A DNA stretch of 64,000 nucleotides. Origin: Pseudoduganella flava (GTDB lineage: Bacteria > Pseudomonadota > Gammaproteobacteria > Burkholderiales > Burkholderiaceae_D). The DNA lies in contig NZ_VLKW01000017.1 of NCBI RefSeq assembly GCF_007830495.1, positions 1-64,000 of the forward strand, read 5' to 3'. Position numbers and translations under genes: made by a program. This document shows positions 17,536-26,301 of this stretch, piece by piece. Below the pieces are notes generated by a model. That model saw nothing but the letters and a program-made list of their open reading frames with translations. It was not told the origin of the DNA and did no database searches. How positions within the stretch are numbered: position 1 is the first letter of the stretch; each line of letters begins with the position of its first letter.

Positions 17536-18130
17536 TATCGCGAGGTCTCACATCAAACCCATCTAAAAGAGAGCACCACGCGCTGAAGATGCGGCTGTTT
17601 TAGACTTTTTGGCTTTGGAATTAGATCAAAGCGGATTAATGCCGGTTTTTTATAGACCTTATTAGGTTCCCCGTCCCGCAGGGTAGAGTGGATTAGACGC
17701 TGCTGGGGCATATTGGAGCAATTTGGACATTGATGCTCCGACGGTACCCCACTGGGTGAAATCGTGGGCGGAGCGGTGCGCGAACAATATGCCGGGGGGG
17801 GCGCACGACTACGGGCAAATTCCGCCGATCAATTCACCGTAACTCCCCGACTAATCCGCACCTCGAAGCTCACGCCGCCCAACGTACCGATCCGGCGCCC
17901 CGTCACCTCTTCAGAGGAGGGAGTGCCTCCCGAAGTGCGAAAATCTAAACGATGCCAATACAAGCCGAACGAGTCTGGCCCGCTCTATTCTCAAGGATGA
18001 CGCGCCTGATTCGCACTATAAAAATATCGTCTCGACCTTATTTGATCTATTTCTAATTCACGAGAATCTAAACCAACCTTATTCCAGAGGCCCGGTCCAA
18101 TGTATTAGATCGTTTAAATCGGAGCCGACC

Positions 18131-18610
18131 ATGGAATACATACCGACGAAACCCGTGAATCTTCCCCTCGCCGAGTTCATGGCGCTGGAATTCTATTTGA
18201 TGGACAACCGGCCAGGTGTCAAGCCTGAGCTGTTCGTGGCTGAACTGGTAAAACGATGGCTGGCTGTCGAGAATGAGCGCCTGGCACTGCGGCGGGACGG
18301 GCCAGCCCTGCGCGGCTTCCAATGGAAAAGTCTCTTCCTGCCGGAAGGTACCAATCTACGGACGAGCTATGGCGATGAAGTCGTGTTCGCCAAGGTGCGC
18401 GGCGACCGCATCCTGTCCGATGATGGCGCGACGCTGACGCCATCGCAATTTGCCAACCAGCGTGCGAAGGGACGCAATGCGTGGCGCTTCGTCTGGCTGC
18501 GCTTTCCCGGCAACGAGCGCTGGGTGCGCGCCGACGACTGCCGGGTGGGGCCGCACCGCGGTGGAGATCGTCACGCATCGTCCGATCACATCCGCAGCGG
18601 TTCTGGGTGA
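18131..18610 (+). CDS. Small protein with RAMA-like C-terminal domain
   Basis: This 159-residue protein has an N-terminal helical segment (MEYIPTKPVNLPLAEFMALE onward, then LFVAELVKRWLAVE) that could be a ribbon-helix-helix-like region. From about residue 68 follows LFLPEGTNLRTSYGDEVVFA, a GD-I-x-DDG turn, TPSQFAN and RNAWRFVWLRFPG. That order of blocks resembles the small RAMA/DUF4357-type domain found with restriction and methylation proteins. The last 20 residues (HRGGDRHASSD region) look unlike the rest and may reflect a late frameshift or read-through. The gene stands alone in AT-rich DNA between inverted repeats, suggesting horizontal transfer. Domain assignment is inference. Confidence 0.5.
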   Translation: MEYIPTKPVNLPLAEFMALEFYLMDNRPGVKPELFVAELVKRWLAVENERLALRRDGPALRGFQWKSLFLPEGTNLRTSYGDEVVFAKVRGDRILSDDGATLTPSQFANQRAKGRNAWRFVWLRFPGNERWVRADDCRVGPHRGGDRHASSDHIRSGSG

Positions 18611-18745
18611 CTCGGCCGGCGGCCCTTCCGAAATTGCTGCCAGTCCGTCGGGGTGCGCGATGCGATCGCGGCCCCATGCGGCCGCGCGGGGGACGGCCCT
18701 CCGACGATCGCACGACGGCCGCCTTTGCCGCGTGCGATCCGCAAT

Positions 18746-18841
18746 GTTTCCACGCGGCCGAAACAGCGGCGGCCAGGCTCCGGCACGCGTGTCTCCTTCC
18801 TGACCGCTATGCACGGCAGCGCTGCGCAAACGCTTGGAACA
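18746..18841 (-). repeat. Inverted repeat copy B
   Basis: The partner of 17390-17490 in opposite orientation. It lies in the 476-base gene-free gap between 18610 and 19087, which otherwise holds only the terminator at 18949-18986 as far as I can see. The short peptide that both copies would encode (RKETRV, then RC and GRVE) is similar, but no ORF context supports translation. Confidence 0.6.
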
Positions 18842-18948
18842 TACGTGACGCAAGTGCCGTGAGAAGATTGTGCTTCACACCAGTCCGTGAAGCCGACCGC
18901 CGGCCAACGGCGCCGTGTGGGAGGTCGCGCATCAATCCGAGAAGCACC

Positions 18949-18986
18949 AAAAAAAGGCACACCAAGAATCACTCCTTAGCGTGCCT
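18949..18986 (-). terminator. Rho-independent terminator after dnr
   Basis: On the minus strand the stem AGGCAC/GTGCCT with an inner imperfect stem is followed by a run of seven T. It lies about 100 bases beyond the dnr stop and should end the narK1-narK2-dnr transcript. Confidence 0.75.
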
Positions 18987-19086
18987 GTAAAATGGCACAT
19001 CGGTCGGCGCACTCCATCCCTGCCAGGTGAAGCGAAAACCACGACGCCGGCCGGCGTGCCCGGGGCTTGTCAGGTTGGCCGCGATG

Positions 19087-19767
19087 CTAGCCGGCGCAGG
19101 TCTTCAGCTTTTCCACATCCGGTATCGTGATCTTGCGGCCCTTGAACGCGATCAGCTCGCGGGCCGACAGGTCGGCCATGATCCGCGAGAAGTGCTCCGG
19201 CGTCAGGTTCAGGCGCGAGGCCAGCACGGCCTTCGTGGCCGGCAACGTCAGCTCGCTGCTGCCGCCCTCCTCGCAATCCTTCAGCAGGTAGCCGACGACG
19301 CGCTGGGTGCCCGAGCGCAGCGTGTACGACTCCATGTCGCACATCAGGCTGTGCATCCGCATCGACAGGCCGGCCAGCATCGCGCAGGCGAATTCGGGGT
19401 CGCCCTGGATCTCGCGGAAGATGGCCGGCTTGGCCACGTGCAGCAGCATCGTGTCCTCCATCGCCTGGGCCGTCACGATGTAGGGCTTGTTCATGAACAT
19501 CAGCGCCTCGCCGAAGCTGTGGCCGGGGCCGATCAGTTCGACGACCTTCTCCGCGCCGGACGCGGACGTGAACGACAGCTTCACCTGCCCGTACATGACG
19601 ATGTGGAAGCCGACGCACGGTTCGCCGCGCTGGAACACCAGCTCGCCGCGCTCGACGCGCACCTTCGTCGTGCCCAGTGCGATGCGATCCAGTTCGTCCG
19701 GCCGCAGCCGCGCGAACAGCGGCACCTTCGACAGGAAGGCTTGTACTTTGATCCGGCTCTTGTCCAT
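19087..19767 (-). CDS. dnr: Dnr-type FNR/CRP-family regulator of denitrification
   Basis: This 226-residue regulator has a cyclic-nucleotide-like sensor domain (about 15-130), a dimer helix, and a C-terminal helix-turn-helix (ATKAVLASRLNLTPEHFSRIMADLSAR, in two pieces, about 175-205) with the E-x3-R type of FNR recognition helix. The N-terminus lacks the FNR cysteine cluster, which points to Dnr/NnrR, the NO-responsive haem-type regulators, rather than FNR/Anr. It follows narK1-narK2 on the same strand and is probably co-transcribed. Expected targets are TTGAY-N4-RTCAA boxes such as those at 23223 and 37517. Confidence 0.85.
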   Translation of the reverse strand: MDKSRIKVQAFLSKVPLFARLRPDELDRIALGTTKVRVERGELVFQRGEPCVGFHIVMYGQVKLSFTSASGAEKVVELIGPGHSFGEALMFMNKPYIVTAQAMEDTMLLHVAKPAIFREIQGDPEFACAMLAGLSMRMHSLMCDMESYTLRSGTQRVVGYLLKDCEEGGSSELTLPATKAVLASRLNLTPEHFSRIMADLSARELIAFKGRKITIPDVEKLKTCAG

Positions 19768-19832
19768 GATGTTGCCCTTTCTGGTCCTGCGATATACGTT
19801 GCTGCTGTCTTGCTACTGCTTCAACCGCGCCT

Positions 19833-21218
19833 TCAGCAAGGCATCGGCGCGTTCTTGCGCGAATAGCACCACCACGTGATCGCGATGCAGCTGGCGTAGA
19901 ACACGATGAAGCAGTACAGCGCCGCATCCGGCCGGCCCGTCAGCGCGATCGACGTGCCGTAGCTCTTCGGGATGAAGAACGCGCCATAAGCGGCGAAGGC
20001 GGACGTGAAGCCCAGCACGGCGGCGCTTTCCTTGTTGGCCGTGACGATGGCCTGGTCCTGCTCCGCCTTCGATTTTCCGGCGGCGGCGCGCTGGTGCTGC
20101 GTCATGAAGATCACGGGGATCATCTTGAACGTCGAGGCGTTGCCGATGCCGGTGCCGGCGAACAGCAGCATGAACATCCAGAAGAACAGCGTGAAGTTAC
20201 CAGGCGAGCCGGCCTGCGGCAGGAAGTTGATCACGCCGAACACGGCGACGATCATGCCGCAGAACGTCCAGAACGTGACGCGGGCGCCGCCAAGCTTGTC
20301 GGCCATGATCCCGCCGACGACGCGCGCCAATGCGCCGACGAGCGGGCCGAGGAAGGCATAGCGCAGCGGATCCACTTCCGGGTACAGCGTCTTGATCAGC
20401 AGCGGGAACGCGGCCGAGTAACCGATGAACGAGCCGAACGTGCCCGTGTACAGCCAGCACATCAGCCAGTTGTGCTTGCGCGTGAAGATCACGGCCTGCT
20501 CGGCGAACGATGCCTTGGCGGACGCCAGGTCGTTCATGCCGAACCAGGCGGCCAGCGTGGCGATGACGATGAACGGCACCCAGATGAAGCCCGCGTTCTG
20601 CAGCCACAGCGCGTCGCCATGACCCGGCTGCACGGGGAGTTGCGACGGGCCGCCGAGCGTGCCGAACACGCCGGCCGTGATCACCAGCGGCACGACGAAC
20701 TGCACGGCCGACACGCCCAGGTTGCCCAGGCCCGCGTTCATGCCCAGCGCATAGCCCTTCTGCGCTTTCGGATAGAAGAAGCTGATGTTGGCCATCGACG
20801 AAGCGAAGTTGCCGCCGCCGAAGCCGCACAGCAGCGCAAGCAGCAGCATCGTCGGGTAGCTGGTGCCCGGGTCCTGCACGGCGAAGCCGATGCCGACGGC
20901 CGGCACCAGCAGCGAGGCGGTGGACAGCGCGGTCCACTTGCGGCCGCCGAACACGGGCACCATGAACGAATAGAAGATGCGCAGCGTCGCGCCGGACAGG
21001 CCCGGCACGGCGGCCAGCCAGAACAGCTGGTTGGTGCTGTAGGTGAAGCCGATCACCGGCAGGTTCACGACGACGACGCTCCACACCATCCAGATCGCGA
21101 ACGCCAGCGCCAGGGCCGGGATCGAGATCCACAGGTTGCGGTTCGCCGTCGTCTTGCCGGCGTTTTGCCAGAACGTGGGCACTTCCGGCTCCCACGTGCT
21201 GATGAGGTATTTGCTCAT
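19833..21218 (-). CDS. narK2: Nitrate/nitrite transporter, NarK2-type
   Basis: This 461-residue MFS carrier of the nitrate-nitrite porter family has twelve helices. Signature blocks are GGGNFASSMANISFFYPKAQKG, given here only as the GGGNFASSM nitrate signature near residue 135, and a C-terminal counterpart GTGIGNASTFKMIPVIF. An arginine in a membrane helix (ATLRIFYSF) is the expected nitrate ligand. It lies 27 bases after narK1 and should exchange nitrate for nitrite during respiration. Confidence 0.93.
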   Translation of the reverse strand: MSKYLISTWEPEVPTFWQNAGKTTANRNLWISIPALALAFAIWMVWSVVVVNLPVIGFTYSTNQLFWLAAVPGLSGATLRIFYSFMVPVFGGRKWTALSTASLLVPAVGIGFAVQDPGTSYPTMLLLALLCGFGGGNFASSMANISFFYPKAQKGYALGMNAGLGNLGVSAVQFVVPLVITAGVFGTLGGPSQLPVQPGHGDALWLQNAGFIWVPFIVIATLAAWFGMNDLASAKASFAEQAVIFTRKHNWLMCWLYTGTFGSFIGYSAAFPLLIKTLYPEVDPLRYAFLGPLVGALARVVGGIMADKLGGARVTFWTFCGMIVAVFGVINFLPQAGSPGNFTLFFWMFMLLFAGTGIGNASTFKMIPVIFMTQHQRAAAGKSKAEQDQAIVTANKESAAVLGFTSAFAAYGAFFIPKSYGTSIALTGRPDAALYCFIVFYASCIAITWWCYSRKNAPMPC

Positions 21219-21245
21219 GGTTGTACTCCTTGCGGTTCTTGCGAA

Positions 21246-22499
21246 TTAAGCGGCGGGCACGGCGGCCGGCAGCTGTGCCGGCGCGGCGCCCGTGGGGCGG
21301 AACGAGAAATGCATCCAGACCAGCGACACGCACACGGTGCCGTACAGGAGCATGAAGGCGGACGAGCGCACGCCCGTCAGGTCCAGCAGCGCGCCGAACA
21401 TGATCGGCAGCACGAAGCCACCGAGGCCGCCGGCCAGGCCGACGACGCCGGAGACGGCACCGATGTTGTCGGGGAACTCGTCGCCGATGAACTTGAACAC
21501 GGAGGCTTTACCGATCGCCATCGCGGTGCCGGCGACGAACAGCAGCGCCGTGAAGATCCAGGGCGACAGCGCCAGGTTGACGGACAGCGCGCCATCGACC
21601 GTCTTCACCTGCATGCTGGTCGGCGGATACGACAGCAGGAAGAAGCACACCCAGCACACCCACATCACCCACCACGTGACCTTGTAGGCGCCGTATTTGT
21701 CGGACACCCAGCCGCCCAGCGCGCGCAGCACGCCGCCCGGCAGCGAGAAGCACGCGGCCAGCAGCGCGGCCAGGCCCAGGTCGAAGCCGTACTCGCCGAC
21801 GTAGTACTTAGTCATCCACAGCGCCAGGCCGACATAGCCGCCAAAGACCACCGAGTAGTACTGGCAGTAACGCCATACGCGGCGGTCCTTCAGCACGCGC
21901 AGCTGGTCCATGAAGCCGGTCGTCGTCGGCACGTTGTGCGCCGGGTTCGTATCGGAGAACACCCAGAACAGCAGCGCGGTGACGAGCATCGCGATGGCGT
22001 ACACGGTGGGCAGCGCCTGCCAGCCCCACGCCGCGATGATGGCCGGGGCGACGAACTTGGTCAGCGCGGAACCGGAGTTACCGGCACCGAAGATGCCCAT
22101 CGCGAGCCCGCGGCGCGCTTTCGGGAACCAGCGCGCCACGTACGGCGTGCCGACGGCGAACGAGCCGCCCGCAAGACCGAGCAGCAGGCCCAGTGCCAGA
22201 AACTGCCAGTACTCGGTGGCGCGGCCGATCAGCCACACGGGGATCACGGTGGCCAGCATCACGCCGAAGAACACGATGCGTCCGCCGAAGCGGTCGGTCC
22301 AGATCCCCAGCGGCACGCGCACCAGCGACCCGGACAGCACCGGCATCGCCGCCAGCAGGCCGAATTCCGTTTCGTTCAGGCCCAGCATTTTCTTGACCGG
22401 TATGCCCAGCACCGCGAACATCATCCACACGGCGAAGCACACCGTGAACGAGAAAGTGCTCGATACCAGTACTTTTATTGCTCTTTTGTCGTTACTCAC
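21246..22499 (-). CDS. narK1: Nitrate transporter, NarK1-type
   Basis: This 417-residue NNP-family MFS carrier resembles NarK1 proteins, which bring nitrate in with protons when nitrite is not yet available. Landmarks are VRVPLGIWTDRFGGR in the loop after helix 2, the nitrate signature GGSFAVGTPYVARWFP near residue 115, and GIGKAS-like repeat (AIGKASVFKFIGDEFP) in the C-terminal half. It is followed by narK2 and dnr, mirroring narK1-narK2 pairing in Pseudomonas, though here the pair is separated from narG. Confidence 0.92.
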   Translation of the reverse strand: MSNDKRAIKVLVSSTFSFTVCFAVWMMFAVLGIPVKKMLGLNETEFGLLAAMPVLSGSLVRVPLGIWTDRFGGRIVFFGVMLATVIPVWLIGRATEYWQFLALGLLLGLAGGSFAVGTPYVARWFPKARRGLAMGIFGAGNSGSALTKFVAPAIIAAWGWQALPTVYAIAMLVTALLFWVFSDTNPAHNVPTTTGFMDQLRVLKDRRVWRYCQYYSVVFGGYVGLALWMTKYYVGEYGFDLGLAALLAACFSLPGGVLRALGGWVSDKYGAYKVTWWVMWVCWVCFFLLSYPPTSMQVKTVDGALSVNLALSPWIFTALLFVAGTAMAIGKASVFKFIGDEFPDNIGAVSGVVGLAGGLGGFVLPIMFGALLDLTGVRSSAFMLLYGTVCVSLVWMHFSFRPTGAAPAQLPAAVPAA

Positions 22500-22618
22500 T
22501 GCATCCTCCCGACGCTTTTACACGATGCCACCAGCGTACGCGTCGAGGTCAAGCGCGCCAATCGACCGCACGGGGGCACGGCGCGGTGCAATCAGGTGAG
22601 CGTATTCGTACGAAAGGA

Positions 22619-23155
22619 CTAGTCACCACGACCGGCACTCGCGAGCGGCTGCTGCGCGATCTCGCATAGAGCGTCCGCGTCACTGGGGACTGTCCCCGCA
22701 CGGGGACTGTCCCCGGTTTTTGCAGTCGCCGCGTCGCCGGCGCGGACTCGAACGTTTTCCTTCCCCATCACCTCCGCCAGCGTCACCCCATCCAGCTCGG
22801 CCATCCAGGCCCTGGTCGCCCTTCCCAACACCCCCTGCAGTCCGCACCGCCCCGCTTCCGGGCACGCCGGCGCATGCGCCGAAAAGCAAGGCGCCATGCA
22901 CACTTCCTCGGTCCCGCGCACCACGGTGCCGATCCGGATATCTTCCGGCGCCGCGCCCAGCGCGATGCCGCCCTGCCGCCCGCGCACCGTGCGCAGCACG
23001 CCGGCCTGCCCCAGCTGGTGCACGACCTTCGTCAGATGGTTCTTCGGTATGCCGTGGTACTCGGCGATCTCGGCGATCGTCACGAGCCTGTCGCGGCGGT
23101 CGGCCAGGTAGAGCAGCGTACGCAGCGCGTAGTCGGTATAGGCGGTCAGTCGCAT
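22619..23155 (-). CDS. nsrR: NsrR-type Rrf2-family NO-sensing repressor
   Basis: This 178-residue Rrf2 protein has the NsrR N-terminus (MRLTAYTDYALRTLLYLA), a winged helix with the RGRQGG wing, and cysteines in APCFSAHAPACPEAGRCGLQ. Their spacing C-x7-C-x5-C matches the iron-sulfur ligands of NsrR. It should repress NO-detoxification genes until NO destroys the cluster. The ATG at 23155 has GAGGA five bases upstream and is preferred over 23170. The protein is about 25-30 residues longer than usual, and the tail is encoded by an in-frame palindromic repeat (22685-22714). It is divergent from norB. Confidence 0.88.
   Translation of the reverse strand: MRLTAYTDYALRTLLYLADRRDRLVTIAEIAEYHGIPKNHLTKVVHQLGQAGVLRTVRGRQGGIALGAAPEDIRIGTVVRGTEEVCMAPCFSAHAPACPEAGRCGLQGVLGRATRAWMAELDGVTLAEVMGKENVRVRAGDAATAKTGDSPRAGTVPSDADALCEIAQQPLASAGRGD
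22685..22714. repeat. R3 tandem palindrome inside nsrR 3' end
   Basis: Two copies of GGGGACTGTCCCC (22685-22697 and 22702-22714) are separated by GCAC. They fall inside the nsrR reading frame and encode part of its atypical C-terminal tail. Degenerate remnants of the same motif occur near 26150 and 27-37. Confidence 0.7.
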
Positions 23156-23222
23156 GGCGGTCCTCTTCATGTCGTCATTCTGATGTCGGCGCCATTATTC
23201 AACGCGCGCCTGCCGACCGTTC

Positions 23223-23236
23223 ATAACCTAAGTCAA
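23223..23236. promoter_or_regulatory. Candidate Dnr/FNR box upstream of norB
   Basis: ATAAC-CTAA-GTCAA matches TTGAC-N4-GTCAA at 8 of 10 positions. A TTTAAA hexamer at 23261-23266 lies where the -10 element of a class II FNR-type promoter would be, about 30 bases from the box centre. This suits activation of norB by Dnr. Confidence 0.5.
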
Positions 23237-23239
23237 GAA

Positions 23240-23262
23240 AACCAGCATTCGATATGCATCTT
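23240..23262. promoter_or_regulatory. Candidate NsrR operator upstream of norB
   Basis: Read on the minus strand, AAGATGCATAT, one base, then GAATGCTGGTT matches the NsrR 11-1-11 inverted repeat. The first half matches nearly fully and the second at 7 of 11. It overlaps the proposed -10 of norB and lies between nsrR and norB, ideal for repression. Confidence 0.6.
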
Positions 23263-23328
23263 TAAATCCACCTTCCTACAATCGGTTCAGTTTTCAACCA
23301 CGTATCAACCACGAAGAGGAACCACGCC

Positions 23329-25605
23329 ATGAATGCGACCCGCAAACTATGGACCTGGCTCGGCGTCATCTGCGCTCTCTCCTTTGCCGTCCTCGGCTGG
23401 GTGGGATCGGAGATCTGGCTTGCCGCGCCACCGATACCGAAACATATCGTCAGCGCCGATGGCGCCACGCTTTACTCCGAAGGCCAGGTCGAACAAGGCC
23501 AGCAAGCCTGGCTGGCGGCAGGCGGCCAGCAGGTCGGCACCGTCTGGGGCCACGGCAGCTATGTCGCGCCTGACTGGTCGGCCGACTGGCTGCACCGCGA
23601 GGCGCTGGCACTGCGCCAGATCTGGGCCACCCGCAGCTACGGCGCCGACTACGACGTGCTGCCGACGGCCGCCAAGGCCGCGCTGGACGCGAAGGTGAAG
23701 GAAGAACTGCGCCGTAACACCTACGACGCGGCGACCGGCACCATCACGCTGTCCACCGACCGCGCCGCCGCCGTGCGCGAAGTGGCCAAGCACTACCGCT
23801 CGCTGTTCGGCGCCGATCCGGCGCTGGACGAGCTGCGCGAACAATACGCGATGAGCCGCGGCGTGCTGCCCGATCCGGCCGACCTGAACGCGCTGCCCGC
23901 GTTCGTGTTCTGGTCGTCGTGGGCCGCCGCCACCGATCGTCCGGGCCAGGCCGGCCTGTCGTACACCAGCAACTGGCCGCATGAGCCGCTGGTGGGCAAC
24001 CACCCGACGGCCGGCACCGGCATCTGGTCGATCGCCAGCGTGATCCTGATGATCGGCGCGATCGCCGGCATGATCTGGTTCCACGCCCGCCACAAGGAGG
24101 CTGACGATCCGGCACCGCCGAAGGCCGACCCGCTCTTGGGCCTGAAAGCCACGCCGTCGATGCGCGCCACCCGCAAGTACTTCTTCGTCGTCATCGGCCT
24201 GATCCTGGCCCAGGTGGGCATGGGCGTCATCACCGCGCACTACGCCGTCGAAGGCCACAGCTTCTTCGGCATTCCGCTCGCCGACGTGCTGCCGTTCTCC
24301 GTCAGCCGCACGATCCATACGCAGTTCGCCGTGCTGTGGATCGCCACCGCCTGGCTTGCCACGGGCCTGTACATCGCTCCCGCGATCTCCGGCCACGAGC
24401 CGAAGTTCCAGAAGCTGGGCGTGGACGTGCTGTTCTACGCGCTGCTGTTCATCGTCGTCGGCTCGACCGCGATGGGCTGGATCGGCTCCCTGCAGCACAA
24501 GGGCAGCGACTTCGCCTTCTGGCTCGGTAACCAGGGCCTGGAGTTCACCAGCATGGGCCGCGTGTGGCAGGTGCTGCTGTTCGTCGGCCTTCTGTTCTGG
24601 GTGTTCCTGCTGGGCCGCGCGCTGATGCCCGCACTGAAGAAGGCATCGGAAAGCCGCGGCCTGATCGCGATGGTGTTCCTGTCCGCCATGTGCATCGGCG
24701 CGTTCTACGCCACGTCGCTGACGTGGGGCCGTCACACCCACTACTCGATGATCGAGTACTGGCGCTGGTGGCTGGTGCACCTGTGGGTCGAAGGCTTCTT
24801 CGAAGTGTTCGCCACGGCCGTCATCGCCCTGCTGTTCACCCGCCTGGGCCTGATCCGCGCCAGCGCCGCCAACAGCGCCATCGTGCTGGAAACCATCGTG
24901 TTCCTGTTCGGCGGCATCCTGGGCACCCTGCACCACCTGTACTTCACCGGCACGCCGACGTTCGTGATCGCACTGGGCGGCATGTTCTCCGCGCTGGAAG
25001 TGGTGCCGCTGTCGATGATCGGCATCGAAGCCTACAACAACTACCGCCGTTCGCAGTCGGCGCCGTGGATCGCCGCATACCGCTGGCCGATCCTGTGCTT
25101 CATCGCCGTTGGCTTCTGGAACCTGGTCGGCGCGGGCCTGCTGGGCTTCTCGATCAACACGCCGCTCGCGCTGTACTACATGCAGGGCCTGAACATGACG
25201 GCAGCGCACGGCCACGCCGCGCTGTTCGGTGTGTACGGCATGCTGGGCATCGGCCTGATGCTGTTCTGCCTGCGCGGCCTGTACGAGCGTGCAGCGTGGT
25301 CCGACGCTGTGCTGAAACCGATGTTCTGGACCCTGAACATCGGCCTGGCGATGATGGTCTTCATCTCGCTCGCCCCGGCCGGCATCGTGCAAGCGGTGGC
25401 CAGCGTCAGCGAAGGCATGTGGTACGCCCGTTCGCCGGAAGTGGTGCACTCGCCGCTGATGGAAACGTTGGTGTGGCTGCGCGTCCCGGGCGACATCGTG
25501 TTCGCCGTCGGCACGCTGTGCCTCGCCGTGTTCGGCTGGCGCCTGCTGACGCACCGCCGTGCCGCGCCGGAAGCCGCGACGGCCGTCGTCGACCGCGCCG
25601 CCTGA
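23329..25605 (+). CDS. norB: Quinol-dependent nitric oxide reductase (qNOR)
   Basis: This 758-residue membrane enzyme reduces 2 NO to N2O with quinol electrons. The length and fused N-terminal periplasmic region (about 35-225), taking the place of NorC, define qNOR rather than the cytochrome-linked two-subunit type. The haem-copper core shows a haem-ligand His in RTIHTQFAVLWIATAWL, and the FeB/haem region HLWVEGFFEVFATAV with HHLYFTGTP following. SD GAGGAA precedes the ATG. It stands alone between nsrR and a strong terminator, with NsrR and Dnr sites upstream. It serves respiration and NO defence. Confidence 0.95.
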   Translation: MNATRKLWTWLGVICALSFAVLGWVGSEIWLAAPPIPKHIVSADGATLYSEGQVEQGQQAWLAAGGQQVGTVWGHGSYVAPDWSADWLHREALALRQIWATRSYGADYDVLPTAAKAALDAKVKEELRRNTYDAATGTITLSTDRAAAVREVAKHYRSLFGADPALDELREQYAMSRGVLPDPADLNALPAFVFWSSWAAATDRPGQAGLSYTSNWPHEPLVGNHPTAGTGIWSIASVILMIGAIAGMIWFHARHKEADDPAPPKADPLLGLKATPSMRATRKYFFVVIGLILAQVGMGVITAHYAVEGHSFFGIPLADVLPFSVSRTIHTQFAVLWIATAWLATGLYIAPAISGHEPKFQKLGVDVLFYALLFIVVGSTAMGWIGSLQHKGSDFAFWLGNQGLEFTSMGRVWQVLLFVGLLFWVFLLGRALMPALKKASESRGLIAMVFLSAMCIGAFYATSLTWGRHTHYSMIEYWRWWLVHLWVEGFFEVFATAVIALLFTRLGLIRASAANSAIVLETIVFLFGGILGTLHHLYFTGTPTFVIALGGMFSALEVVPLSMIGIEAYNNYRRSQSAPWIAAYRWPILCFIAVGFWNLVGAGLLGFSINTPLALYYMQGLNMTAAHGHAALFGVYGMLGIGLMLFCLRGLYERAAWSDAVLKPMFWTLNIGLAMMVFISLAPAGIVQAVASVSEGMWYARSPEVVHSPLMETLVWLRVPGDIVFAVGTLCLAVFGWRLLTHRRAAPEAATAVVDRAA

Positions 25606-25617
25606 TCGTCGTCTCGA

Positions 25618-25643
25618 AGCCGGGCCCCGCGCCCGGCTTTTTT
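25618..25643 (+). terminator. Rho-independent terminator after norB
   Basis: An AGCCGGGC/GCCCGGCT stem with a short GC loop is followed by TTTTT. It sits 13 bases past the norB stop, so the DUF2249 gene beyond it may be expressed by read-through or from its own promoter. Confidence 0.88.
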
Positions 25644-25669
25644 ACTGTTCATCCATCCAAGGAGTCATC

Positions 25670-25933
25670 ATGCCCCACGATTGTTCCCAACCGACGGCCC
25701 CCGCCGGCATCTACCCGTTCGACGCCCGCGGCGTCGCCAAGCGCTTCCGCCACGCGGCGATCTTCGGCGCGCTGGACGCGCTGCAGCAGGGCGAAGTCAT
25801 GCGCTTCTGTAACGACCACGACCCGCTGCCGCTGCTGCGGCAGATCGAGCAGTACTTCGGCGACCGCGTGCAGGCGCGCTACGTGGCGCGCGAGCCGGGC
25901 GAAGTGGTCATTGATTTTCTGATTGCGCAGTAA
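25670..25933 (+). CDS. DUF2249 domain protein
   Basis: This 87-residue protein matches the DUF2249 pattern of small TusA-like alpha/beta proteins: YPFDARGVAKRFRHAAIFGALDAL at the start (the D-R-G-x turn near residue 20), then MRFCNDHDPLPLLRQIEQYFG and a C-terminal strand EPGEVVIDFLI. Such proteins are commonly linked to NO reductase and denitrification genes, but their biochemical role is not established. AAGGAGTCATC gives a strong ribosome site. A second DUF2249 gene lies at 38048-38302. Confidence 0.8.
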   Translation: MPHDCSQPTAPAGIYPFDARGVAKRFRHAAIFGALDALQQGEVMRFCNDHDPLPLLRQIEQYFGDRVQARYVAREPGEVVIDFLIAQ

Positions 25934-26052
25934 CTCCCACCAACGTATGCATGCGGCGGACAGCCAGCCTGGCCGCCGAATTCCCCACCCCGATGGAAAC
26001 CGGCGCCAGTCCTGGCGCCGTTCAGCTCAGACAAACCCAAGGCCCGAACCCC

Positions 26053-26079
26053 GGGGTCAGACCCGGCGGGTCTGACCCC
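26053..26079. repeat. R1 dispersed palindrome, copy at 26.0 kb
   Basis: Same core as copy 1 with a GGC centre, flanked by CCCAAGGC on the left and GTTGCCTTTTGGGG on the right. It lies 120 bases beyond the DUF2249 stop. Confidence 0.8.
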
Positions 26080-26288
26080 AGCCGTTGCCTTTTGGGGTGA
26101 AAGCATGCGATGCCGGCACGCCGGGTCGTTCTGACTGACGGCATCAGGGACTGTCCGCAATTCTTGCTGAACGCGTCCTTCCCCTGCACTCCCCTACACG
26201 CCCTCTCTCCCCGCGGCCTAGTCCCCCCGGCCTACCCCGCAACACTTCCCCCTCAGCCTCACGCACAGGTACCCCGAATCCAGAACCT

Positions 26289-26301
26289 AAATCATGGATT
26301 T
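26289..26301. promoter_or_regulatory. Palindrome upstream of nirK
   Basis: AAATC-ATG-GATTT is a perfect inverted repeat 73 bases before the nirK start. Its right 11 bases recur exactly upstream of nrdD (29261-29271). It matches an NsrR half-site at 8 of 11 positions but has no convincing second half. The regulator is undetermined. Confidence 0.35.

Larger units (their letters stand above)
17132..18130. other. Long intergenic region, partly AT-rich
   Basis: This roughly 1-kb stretch has no ORF I can support. Two parts are clearly richer in A+T than the surroundings (about 17580-17700 and 18000-18115), suggesting acquired or regulatory DNA. It also holds one copy of an inverted repeat (17390-17490) and a hairpin (17514-17535). 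A 78-codon frame at 17764-18000 has no ribosome site and no recognisable domain. Confidence 0.5.

Noticed and set aside
17764..18000. 78-codon frame in the AT-rich gap
   Set aside because: No ribosome site, no domain, and a composition typical of chance frames.
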